Of a DNA stretch of 52,484 nt, positions 44,202 through 51,219 are shown in pieces (the stretch's first letter is position 1; the number at the start of each line of letters is the position of its first letter). The notes beneath the pieces were generated by a model. The model searched no databases. It was not told where the DNA came from and was given only the letters and a program-made list of their open reading frames with translations. The DNA is from Clostridiales bacterium (GTDB taxonomy: Bacteria > Bacillota > Clostridia > Peptostreptococcales > T1SED10-28): NCBI GenBank assembly GCA_007120165.1, contig SKOH01000028.1, positions 1 to 52,484 on the forward strand, written 5' to 3'. A program made the translations under genes and the position numbers.

Positions 44202-45248
44202 TCAGTAGCCGGGGTAGCGCTCCCAATTCATGGTTTCTTCATCATAATCCTTCAACAGATCATCGGCAATCAGTATCAGCACATCCCTCAACTCAATCTT
44301 ACCGATCCACGCACTGGGGATATTGGCAACTCCGTTATAGGCCCCAAGGATGTTGCCTGTTATAGATCCGGTACTGTCGCTGTCCCCATCATGATTGACA
44401 GCAGCTATGAGTGCTTTTTTTATGCTATTTTTGTATTTAAGTGCACAATAGATTCCAATGGCTATCGCTTCTTCTCCAACCCAACCTTCACCGATTTTTG
44501 AAATCGCCCGATAATTTGTAAAACCCTTTTGAGACATTTCCAAAGCCATCGTAATTTTTTCCGAACATTGCTGATGATCGTCATATTCCTCCAGTTTCAA
44601 AAGGGTTCCTTTCACCGCTGTTTCCAGTTCTTCCCCTTCTATGATTGAGGCAATCAAATAGGCTAAGGCCCCGGCTGCTAAATAACCCGAGGGGTGCCCA
44701 TGGGTCAAGGCTGCACATTGGACCGCTATATCGAATGCTTCCCGTTTCCGAAACATCAGTCCGATGGGTGCTACACGCATAACAGCGCCGCACCCTTTAC
44801 TGTTGTTGATGGGTTCCTGAAGACTTCCTTGCCTTCCGCTAAGTAAAGCGGATATGCATGCCCCCCCGGGAGCTCTTTGATTAAATAACTCATTGGCAAA
44901 TAAGAGCCAGCTTTTTTCCAGTATACTTTCGTCCAAGTCCTCATTATAGCCTTGGGTATATAGCCATCGTAAATAAGCATAATAAACTACTGAAGGGATA
45001 TGGCATATCCCTTTTGATAAATAACGGTTTTGAGCCCGTAGAATACCCTCTGCGGTAAATAAAGTCATTTGAGTATCATCCGTTACTTCTGCTACCCCTC
45101 TCGAGGAGAGCGACAATTCTCGAATCCCTCCGATTCCGTATCTTTCAAGAATTTCTTTATAATCCAAAAACTCTACCGGCCAACCTAACGCATCTCCGAT
45201 GGCTCCCCCTAATAAACAGCCACGGAAATAATCCACGGACCTCTTCAT
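44202..45248 (-). CDS. ADP-ribosylglycohydrolase (DraG/ARH family)
   Basis: 348 residues, all-helical family with a two-metal centre. Metal motifs: GCLLGGAIGDALGWP near the start, TDDTQMT at 56-62 and HDGDSDSTGSITGN near residue 290, both complete, so it should be active. Members remove ADP-ribose from arginine or other acceptors, or act on ADP-ribose derivatives. There is no DraT-type transferase, macrodomain or nitrogenase gene close by, so its substrate is unknown. ATG behind AAAGGAGG. Confidence 0.92.
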   Translation of the reverse strand: MKRSVDYFRGCLLGGAIGDALGWPVEFLDYKEILERYGIGGIRELSLSSRGVAEVTDDTQMTLFTAEGILRAQNRYLSKGICHIPSVVYYAYLRWLYTQGYNEDLDESILEKSWLLFANELFNQRAPGGACISALLSGRQGSLQEPINNSKGCGAVMRVAPIGLMFRKREAFDIAVQCAALTHGHPSGYLAAGALAYLIASIIEGEELETAVKGTLLKLEEYDDHQQCSEKITMALEMSQKGFTNYRAISKIGEGWVGEEAIAIGIYCALKYKNSIKKALIAAVNHDGDSDSTGSITGNILGAYNGVANIPSAWIGKIELRDVLILIADDLLKDYDEETMNWERYPGY

Positions 45249-45362
45249 CTTAATCCTCCTTTGCCTAGGGAGTTTTTATTTGAAGGAATGACTCTCTTAT
45301 GTTCATTATTACCCCCTGAAAAGCTTATCAAATCAAATTCCGAGTTTATTCATCAATAGTTT

Positions 45363-45384
45363 TTATATACACTAAACGTTTAAA
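45363..45384 (-). promoter_or_regulatory. Palindrome near a TATATA box upstream of the ADP-ribosylglycohydrolase gene
   Basis: TAAACGTTTA (perfect ten-base palindrome with a central CG) lies a few bases from TATATA on the minus strand, about 115-135 bases upstream of the gene. LacI/GalR-type operators have central-CG symmetry, but ten bases is short evidence. Confidence 0.25.
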
Positions 45385-45424
45385 ATATTCTGCTATGATC
45401 AAGCTTACCCTAAAAGAAATAAGC

Positions 45425-45460
45425 AAAGCCCATAAAGTCATCTTATGGTCTTCACGGGCT
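45425..45460 (-). terminator. Possible terminator after alpha-amylase
   Basis: AAGCCC and GGGCTT pair around an inner CATAA/TTATG hairpin; the minus-strand tail TGCTTATTTCTTTT is only moderately T-rich. 26 bases after the amylase stop. Confidence 0.4.
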
Positions 45461-45485
45461 TATTACTTCTTAACAAATAATATTT

Positions 45486-46964
45486 TTATCCGGCCTCAAT
45501 CCATACAGAAATGGATCGTCCTCTTGCGGAAAACATGCCCCACCCATTTTCATCGGTGTGCACACTTTCTTCAACATGCTCAGTCAAATCTCGGTACTCC
45601 TGATTACTTTTGGGCATCTCCATCCATACCTCTGCATCCTGATGATTGGTAATTACTACTCCTACACCGCCGGAATTGTTCCCATTGCCTTCCCGGGTCC
45701 AGGCAAATACATTCCGGTTCTCAAAATAATCCTTCTGTGTTCCATAGGCATAATCTTTACGAACATATAAGAATTTATCAATCAACCACTGATGACTGGT
45801 CAAATTAATCTCATATTCATTTCCATCAGTTCCGGTGTCTTTATACTCCGCACCATGATAATCCGCTATGGAGACCGTGGGGTAGCCTTCTTTTCTAAGG
45901 AGTATAATGCCGTATGCCAATGGAACGAACCAGGGTTCGACAACGGATTCTAATGACTGTAGCGGCTGAGAATCATGATTGGATACAAAAGTTGCCGCTA
46001 AATGGGGGGCCTCTTTTACCAGGGTATTATCAAAGATGCTTCTGATATCATAATATTCCAACCCGAGACTTGCTTTTACAAAATTGAAGTGTAAGTTCAC
46101 ATCAAACAGCATGATATTTTCATTTGTATCATCTATAAACCTACAGAGGGATTGTAAGTCGTGGGACCAGTATTCTCCCACGGCAAACAGATCTTTACTG
46201 GTATGTTTACGCATACTATGAAGCCATTTTAAGAAAAATGTAGATTTTACATGCTTTACAGCATCAAATCGAAACCCGTCAATACCCGTAGTATCTAAAT
46301 ACCATTTACCCCAATAGATCAGTTCTTTTTGTACATCCGGATTATTCAAATCAAGATTACAGCCCATTAAATAATCAAAATTGCCTTTTTCCCGGGCTAC
46401 ATCCCATTCAAATTCCTTGCCTTCAATTAAATAAATCGCATCCCGTTCCTCATCCAGCGCACTGTAATCCACTGCACTGAAATGCCACCAATGCCAATGC
46501 AGTTCAGAGTATTTCCCATCTCTCCCAGGAAATGAAAAATGGGTCCAGGCTTTAACCTTATGTTTTTCTCCAATCACCTCATCCCGATTTTCAGGATTTA
46601 TCGGTATTCCGTAAAACTCTTCCTCATGATCACCACCGAGACGATGGTTGAAAACAATGTCGCCATACACTTGCATACCTGAGTTCTGAGCTTCTTTAAT
46701 CCCTTTAAGATAATCTTCCTTCGTTCCGTATTTTGTAGCTACGGTTCCTTTTTGGTCAAATTCCCCCAAATCAAAAAGATCATATACCCCGTAGCCCACA
46801 TCGAATCCTCCACCGGACCCTTTATAGGCTGGAGGTAACCAAACCGCAGTAAATCCAATATCGGATAAGGTGCCCGCTTGCTGTTGCAGCCAAGTCCAAA
46901 GCCAGCCGTCTCCTCGGGTGTACCAATGGAAAGCCTGCAGCATAACTCCATTTTTTTCTGTCAT
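45486..46964 (-). CDS. Cytoplasmic alpha-amylase (GH13)
   Basis: Hydrolyses alpha-1,4-glucan or maltodextrin; 492 residues. No signal peptide, and the start MLQAFHWYTRGDGWLW is typical of the cytoplasmic subgroup (E. coli AmyA and Bacillus-type liquefying amylases, GH13_5). Conserved regions: DIVFNHRLGGD (region I), GFRFDAVKHV with the nucleophile Asp (II), AVGEYW with the acid Glu (III), and TFVSNHDSQP (IV). A C-terminal beta domain ends in GRSISVWIEAG. It likely works on internal glycogen or imported maltodextrins. No maltose transport genes in the window. Monocistronic as far as seen. Confidence 0.95.
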   Translation of the reverse strand: MTEKNGVMLQAFHWYTRGDGWLWTWLQQQAGTLSDIGFTAVWLPPAYKGSGGGFDVGYGVYDLFDLGEFDQKGTVATKYGTKEDYLKGIKEAQNSGMQVYGDIVFNHRLGGDHEEEFYGIPINPENRDEVIGEKHKVKAWTHFSFPGRDGKYSELHWHWWHFSAVDYSALDEERDAIYLIEGKEFEWDVAREKGNFDYLMGCNLDLNNPDVQKELIYWGKWYLDTTGIDGFRFDAVKHVKSTFFLKWLHSMRKHTSKDLFAVGEYWSHDLQSLCRFIDDTNENIMLFDVNLHFNFVKASLGLEYYDIRSIFDNTLVKEAPHLAATFVSNHDSQPLQSLESVVEPWFVPLAYGIILLRKEGYPTVSIADYHGAEYKDTGTDGNEYEINLTSHQWLIDKFLYVRKDYAYGTQKDYFENRNVFAWTREGNGNNSGGVGVVITNHQDAEVWMEMPKSNQEYRDLTEHVEESVHTDENGWGMFSARGRSISVWIEAG

Positions 46965-47105
46965 CCTATTCTTCCTTTCTATTTTCTCAATATTTTTTGT
47001 TATAGGTAAATATAATTCTTTTTCCGTAGATGTTACTGTTTTCTGACTACTGCCATATATACCCGATTTAATTTCAGTAAATCTTTTTAAAGATCAACAA
47101 AAAAA

Positions 47106-47123
47106 CCACAGCCTTTGCTGTGG
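47106..47123 (-). terminator. aroE terminator
   Basis: CCACAGC/GCTGTGG seven-base-pair stem with four-base loop; the minus-strand side runs into seven T (47105-47099). 40 bases after the aroE stop. Confidence 0.92.
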
Positions 47124-47163
47124 ATGGGTATTTCAGATAAAAACCCGGTTATATTCAACAATG

Positions 47164-48048
47164 TTAAAACAAGGAGGTTTTGATAGTTTGGAGGGGCATA
47201 TCCTCTCCCGTCCAAATCTTAAAAGCCAAAGCCCCTTGCCAGAGAATCATCCCGGACCCATTGATGGTTTTGCACCCTGCTTTTTCTCCAAGTTCTAAGA
47301 GAGCTGTTTTTCCTGGAGTATAGATTAAATCGGAAACAATCAGGCCTTTGGGCAGGAGATGTAAATCCTTGATAATACTATTTCCGATTTCGTCTCCCAT
47401 CCCAACAGGGGTACAATTGATCAATATATCAGCCTTCGGCAATTCTTTATGGATGCTTTCTTCATGGAGTTTAGAAGCTGAAGCCTGACAGTTTTTACTA
47501 ATTTTATTAATGGTAAAAACAATCCTGCGGGCTTTTTCAATATTTCGATTCAGTATCGTAATCTTACCGGCTCCTGCTCGGGCGAGTTCTACTGAAATAC
47601 CGGTCGCGGCGCCTCCAGCCCCCAGCAAGAGAAAACTTCGGCCTTCAATATTTACTCCCTTGTCCTGTAGGTCGGCAACATAGCCAAGTCCATCAGTATT
47701 ATAACCGACTAACTGACCATTTTCATTGTGTACGGTATTTACAGAACCGATCAGTTCCGCTTCGATGGATAATTTATCTAGATAAGGGATGATTTTTTGT
47801 TTTACCGGCATGGTTACATTAAAACCTAAAACATTAAGGGCTCTCATTGCGTCCACTGTGGATTTTAGATTGTCCCCGTTAGAAATAAAGGCCATGTAGG
47901 CATAATTCAAGCCCAGAGTCTCAAAGGCCAGGTTGTGCATAGCAGGGGATATGCTGTGGTCAACCGGGTCACCCAGCAGCCCCAAAAGCCTGGTATTTCC
48001 TGATATGCTAACTTTTGTTGCAACACTTTTTTCCTCAGTCTGCTTCAT
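47164..48048 (-). CDS. aroE: Shikimate dehydrogenase
   Basis: NADPH-dependent reduction of 3-dehydroshikimate to shikimate; 294 residues. Substrate domain with the SISPAMHN motif, catalytic Lys in NVTMPVKQ, NTVHNENGQLVGYNTDG, then the nucleotide-binding loop GAGGAATG and the NRN that selects NADPH (ILNRNIEKA). The N-terminus has about 17 extra residues before GLLGDPVDHS. ATG behind AAAGGAG plus TTTTTAGGA. Follows aroQ (gap 48 bases), the preceding pathway step. Confidence 0.95.
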   Translation of the reverse strand: MKQTEEKSVATKVSISGNTRLLGLLGDPVDHSISPAMHNLAFETLGLNYAYMAFISNGDNLKSTVDAMRALNVLGFNVTMPVKQKIIPYLDKLSIEAELIGSVNTVHNENGQLVGYNTDGLGYVADLQDKGVNIEGRSFLLLGAGGAATGISVELARAGAGKITILNRNIEKARRIVFTINKISKNCQASASKLHEESIHKELPKADILINCTPVGMGDEIGNSIIKDLHLLPKGLIVSDLIYTPGKTALLELGEKAGCKTINGSGMILWQGALAFKIWTGEDMPLQTIKTSLF

Positions 48049-48096
48049 TCCTAAAAACTCCTTTAAATAGAATTTCTCAGTATCCAGGGAAGTCCT

Positions 48097-48537
48097 TTAG
48101 GTTTCAATCGCTCTTATAATAGCTCTTAAACCTAGTAAATAGCTGTCAACTCCGAAACCGCTTATTTGTCCAGTACAAAGGTCTGCAAACACCGATTTCC
48201 GGCGAAATTCTTCTCTTTTGTAGATGTTCGACATATGAATTTCTACGATGGGCACCTTTAGAATTTCTAATGCATCCCGAATACCGTAGCTGTAATGGGT
48301 CCATGCGCCTCCATTAATCATTACCCCGTCCACTTCTTCAAGAAAACCTTGGTGAATTTTTTCACACATCTCCCCCTCATGGTTGGTTTGAAAAAACTCC
48401 AGCTCCACCCCCAGGTCTTTTCCTAAGGTTCTAAGACGATCATTAATCTCCTCCAAAGTAACTTTCCCATAAATTCTTGGGTCTCTTTTCCCAAATAAGT
48501 TATGGTTGATTCCGTGAAGCATCAAAATTTTTTTCAC
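48097..48537 (-). CDS. aroQ: 3-dehydroquinate dehydratase, type II (divergent)
   Basis: Dehydrates 3-dehydroquinate to 3-dehydroshikimate; dodecameric flavodoxin-like fold, 146 residues. The catalytic residues of the type II family are in place: Arg18 and Tyr23 in GKRDPRIYG, His81 in the THYS motif, His101 in IHMSNI, Arg108 and Arg112 in REEFRRKS. Two usually invariant spots differ: GPNLN is GINHN, and NPGAY is NGGAW. It is probably active, but of a divergent clostridial branch. GTG start behind GGAGGTGGAG. Lies between the M20-like gene and aroE. Confidence 0.9.
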   Translation of the reverse strand: MKKILMLHGINHNLFGKRDPRIYGKVTLEEINDRLRTLGKDLGVELEFFQTNHEGEMCEKIHQGFLEEVDGVMINGGAWTHYSYGIRDALEILKVPIVEIHMSNIYKREEFRRKSVFADLCTGQISGFGVDSYLLGLRAIIRAIET

Positions 48538-48600
48538 GGCTCCACCTCCTGTTCCGGAAATTTTTATGAAAGGATATGTTTGTCAGCGTTTTTGTATTTC

Positions 48601-49572
48601 TTATCCATTTCTTTTGGACTGCTCATCCCTAAGATATTCTTCAATGGTTTTAGAAGGGTTATAATCTTTCAAAATCTTTCTGGTCTTCTTAGCGTTATCA
48701 TATAGCAGATCCACAATCGTAAGAGCCAATATCTTGGCAGGTATGAGATAGGCGGTATCCTTATCTTCCAAGATAAAATCATTACTTCCCCGTTCTCCTC
48801 TGACGCCCCCTGCCAACGGTTGGAATGTAGGCATGATTTGCGACAAGGCATGCATATTGATGAAATCTTTTTGCTCCACTTCTTCTGTTAATTTCAGCTG
48901 TGCTTCATTATAAAACAGCTTAGCATTCTCCAGAAGAATCGGACCAATACCCTCACAGTCAGGAACCGAGGGATATTTGGGGGAGAGTATCATTTTGGTT
49001 TGGGTATCCCCAAGGTCCATATTTTGAATGGACATTGCCAGGTCTATTTCATCCAGACCCTCTCTGGCCAGGAGTTCGTTGATGCCATATACGTGATGTA
49101 TTTTTCCTTCCTCTATCAGTTTATTGCGAAAATCCAAATCCACACCCTCTTGAGCCGGTACAGCAATGAACGTTACTTTGCCGTCAAGATTTTGAACTGC
49201 GTGGGATTTTATCAGTCCAAAGGCTACAGCAATCATTATGCCTACTTGATGGTTGTTTCCAGCATTATGGACGATTCCATCTTCATTAGCCTCTGGATGT
49301 GACGGGTCCACCCCGGCATCCATCGCCGCAATTACGGCTAGGTTGGGTCCTCGCAGATCCTCATTGATTGTGGCTTTACATCCGGTCAGGGCAATATGGT
49401 CTTCCACTTCCAAATCCATTTTTTCAAATATTTTACCGATCTTTTTGCTCAGATACTCTTCCTTATAACCAAGTTCCGGATGATTTTGTATTTCCCGTAC
49501 AATTCTCAGGATCTCCTTTCGATGATCATCAATACTGTTACATATCAGTTCTTTTAAGATTTTCTTCGACAA
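48601..49572 (-). CDS. M20-peptidase-like protein lacking its metal ligands
   Basis: About 323 residues of the M20 amidohydrolase fold (REIQNHPELGYKE start; AAMDAGVD where enzymes have AELDALP). The metal motif HxCGHD reads HNAGNN, so the Cys and His ligands and the Asp are lost; PAEE reads PAQE, and later His ligands are not found. The lid domain is also shortened. Likely not a metallopeptidase; perhaps a binding protein or an enzyme of changed chemistry. ATG at 49590 has no ribosome site and sits at the predicted +1; TTG at 49572 follows AGGAGGG and is preferred. Heads the M20-aroQ-aroE group. Confidence 0.82.
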   Translation of the reverse strand: MSKKILKELICNSIDDHRKEILRIVREIQNHPELGYKEEYLSKKIGKIFEKMDLEVEDHIALTGCKATINEDLRGPNLAVIAAMDAGVDPSHPEANEDGIVHNAGNNHQVGIMIAVAFGLIKSHAVQNLDGKVTFIAVPAQEGVDLDFRNKLIEEGKIHHVYGINELLAREGLDEIDLAMSIQNMDLGDTQTKMILSPKYPSVPDCEGIGPILLENAKLFYNEAQLKLTEEVEQKDFINMHALSQIMPTFQPLAGGVRGERGSNDFILEDKDTAYLIPAKILALTIVDLLYDNAKKTRKILKDYNPSKTIEEYLRDEQSKRNG

Positions 49573-49596
49573 ATCCGATCCCTCCTCCATAGCATT

Positions 49597-49613
49597 ATAT
49601 TATTATTATACCA
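49597..49613 (-). promoter_or_regulatory. -10 elements upstream of the M20-like gene
   Basis: Two overlapping candidates on the minus strand, both TATAAT, within 12 bases of each other. The -35 is not clear. Transcription from here would begin next to the ATG at 49590, which supports the TTG start further in. Confidence 0.45.
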
Positions 49614-49643
49614 CATTCTAGAATACTAAGTATTTTCAAGGTT

Positions 49644-50888
49644 TTACGACTGCGTTTTGATATTTTTCGGGTTTACTACCTTTCCCTGGAAAAAATATAT
49701 TTCTGCAGATTTACCCAAGGCATATGTGGCGGAGCTGGCAATTCCTCCGGAGATAAATACTCCCCCTATTGGAATCATTTTTGTCAACTGATGGGCTAAT
49801 GATCGAAAACCCAGTGCTGCACCGATGTTAAGCCCCATGGCAGCCAGGTACTCATGGGCGGTTTCTAATTTCATTTCTTTCCCTGCCAGGGTTCCAATAA
49901 GTACGATCATTAATAGTTGTAATGGGGTCAGTACAAAAAAATCTGCAACGGGAATCGGAGAGGAACCTACCCCACCGGCAACAGTGGAAAAACGTTTAAT
50001 AATCGATGTGGTAAACTTTTTCATCTGGGCTGTATGATTTTTCACTTGTAAATAATCAAGTTTAGCTTTTTCCGGCAGCACCTCCCCGATAAATTCTTCT
50101 AAAGTCTCGATATTCCAAAGGTTCCCTGGGTAAGTGCTTACAGGAATGATCGATAAATAATGTTTTTCTCGAAGAATGTATCCTCGGGAAGGATGATTAA
50201 GATTGATAATTTTCACTTTCGGTTCTTCGATTTTGAAAACTTCACGAATCAAATAGTTCATACCCTGGGAAATCTGACCCTGCTTTTCCGGGTCCTCTAT
50301 GGGAAGTCCGGGATTTCCTAAAATATCTACGTTACTGAGGATTGTAATTATTGGAATTTGTATGTTTTGTTTTTGGAAAATGCTTTGAAGTTCTTCCATT
50401 ACTAATAAATCGTTGGACATTGTCCGTATTTCTTTGATGTTTACCACATGCAAAAAAACATCCGGCAGATATTGAAGAATTTCTTTTTTCAGTTGTTTGA
50501 CCGCATCCTCTTTGTCCTTCTCTTTGCTGCTGTAAACATCGAAAAAGCCCCGTGTATCGATCATCCTCCATGTGGCTCCATATTCCTCAAAGGGCACGTC
50601 ATAAATAGTGGATTTTTGTGTCTGCGGTATTACCGGGTTAACCTTTGCTATCTCTTTTCCGACTAAGGCATTAATCAGAGAGGATTTCCCATGACCTGAT
50701 CGTCCGATGGCCATCATTACCGGAGGTCGACTTTCCTCAATCATTTTCCGGATGTCATTCAACACCGGACCTAGAACAAAATTTTTAATATAGGTTTTGT
50801 TTTTAGAAGACATTTTAATCGGCAGCTGTTCAAATAAATCATCAATATCTTCCAGTAGCTTTTGAGTTTTTTCTTTATCAAACCCCAT
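49644..50888 (-). CDS. Dynamin/Era-like GTPase with hydrophobic C-terminal (DUF697-like) region
   Basis: 414 residues. G1 loop GRSGHGKSS at 62-70, G3 DTRGF at 111-115 (DxxG kept), and G4 reading SNVD at 185-188 in place of NKxD, which may weaken guanine selectivity. The last ~110 residues hold glycine-rich hydrophobic stretches (about 325-345 and 385-405) of the DUF697 type, suggesting membrane contact or insertion. The relatives (YeeP/YkfA-like and bacterial immunity-like GTPases) have unknown roles. ATG behind AAGGGGG. No partner gene adjoining. Confidence 0.82.
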   Translation of the reverse strand: MGFDKEKTQKLLEDIDDLFEQLPIKMSSKNKTYIKNFVLGPVLNDIRKMIEESRPPVMMAIGRSGHGKSSLINALVGKEIAKVNPVIPQTQKSTIYDVPFEEYGATWRMIDTRGFFDVYSSKEKDKEDAVKQLKKEILQYLPDVFLHVVNIKEIRTMSNDLLVMEELQSIFQKQNIQIPIITILSNVDILGNPGLPIEDPEKQGQISQGMNYLIREVFKIEEPKVKIINLNHPSRGYILREKHYLSIIPVSTYPGNLWNIETLEEFIGEVLPEKAKLDYLQVKNHTAQMKKFTTSIIKRFSTVAGGVGSSPIPVADFFVLTPLQLLMIVLIGTLAGKEMKLETAHEYLAAMGLNIGAALGFRSLAHQLTKMIPIGGVFISGGIASSATYALGKSAEIYFFQGKVVNPKNIKTQS

Positions 50889-51219
50889 TGTAAGACCCCC
50901 TTATCTCCGTCTGCATAAAACTTTTAAGGCAACTATCCAACAAGTTAAAATCCCTTTCCTAACATTCGCGAAGTGATTTAACCGGCAAGCCTCATATTTA
51001 AATTTAATAATTCACCCCTTTAAGGGTTCTTTTAATCTTTTCTATATTCTTACCCCCTTTACAGGAATTTATGAGTACCATTTTAGAAATATTATTCCCC
51101 GAACTGAAAAATTCCCAAAAGCCTGATTAGAAGTGCTAAAGAATTAAAGCAGGCTGCTAAGTTAATCCTTAGAAACCTGCTTTTTTAAATTTCATTTCGT
51201 ATACATTTCTTAATTGCTT
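50889..51219. other. 331-base intergenic region
   Basis: Holds the leader and unidentified promoter of the GTPase gene, a small hairpin (ACCC/GGGT near 51018-51030), a plus-strand 19-codon ORF at 51071-51130 (MSTILEILFPELKNSQKPD) with AGGA five bases before its ATG, and a hairpin at 51146-51183. The ORF may be chance. Nothing else recognised. Confidence 0.4.
51146..51186. terminator. Terminator after the sensor kinase (or of a plus-strand transcript)
   Basis: AAAGCAGG (51146-51153) pairs with CCTGCTTT (51176-51183), with inner CTAAG/CTTAG. The T-run of six is on the plus strand; the minus-strand tail is TTTAATTC. So it suits a plus-strand RNA at least as well as the kinase. Confidence 0.65.

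Noticed and set aside
47060-47100. GATTTA/TAAATC repeat upstream of the amylase gene as a catabolite-control site
   Set aside because: It lacks the central CG and the TGxxAxCG pattern of a cre site and lies in plain AT-rich sequence.
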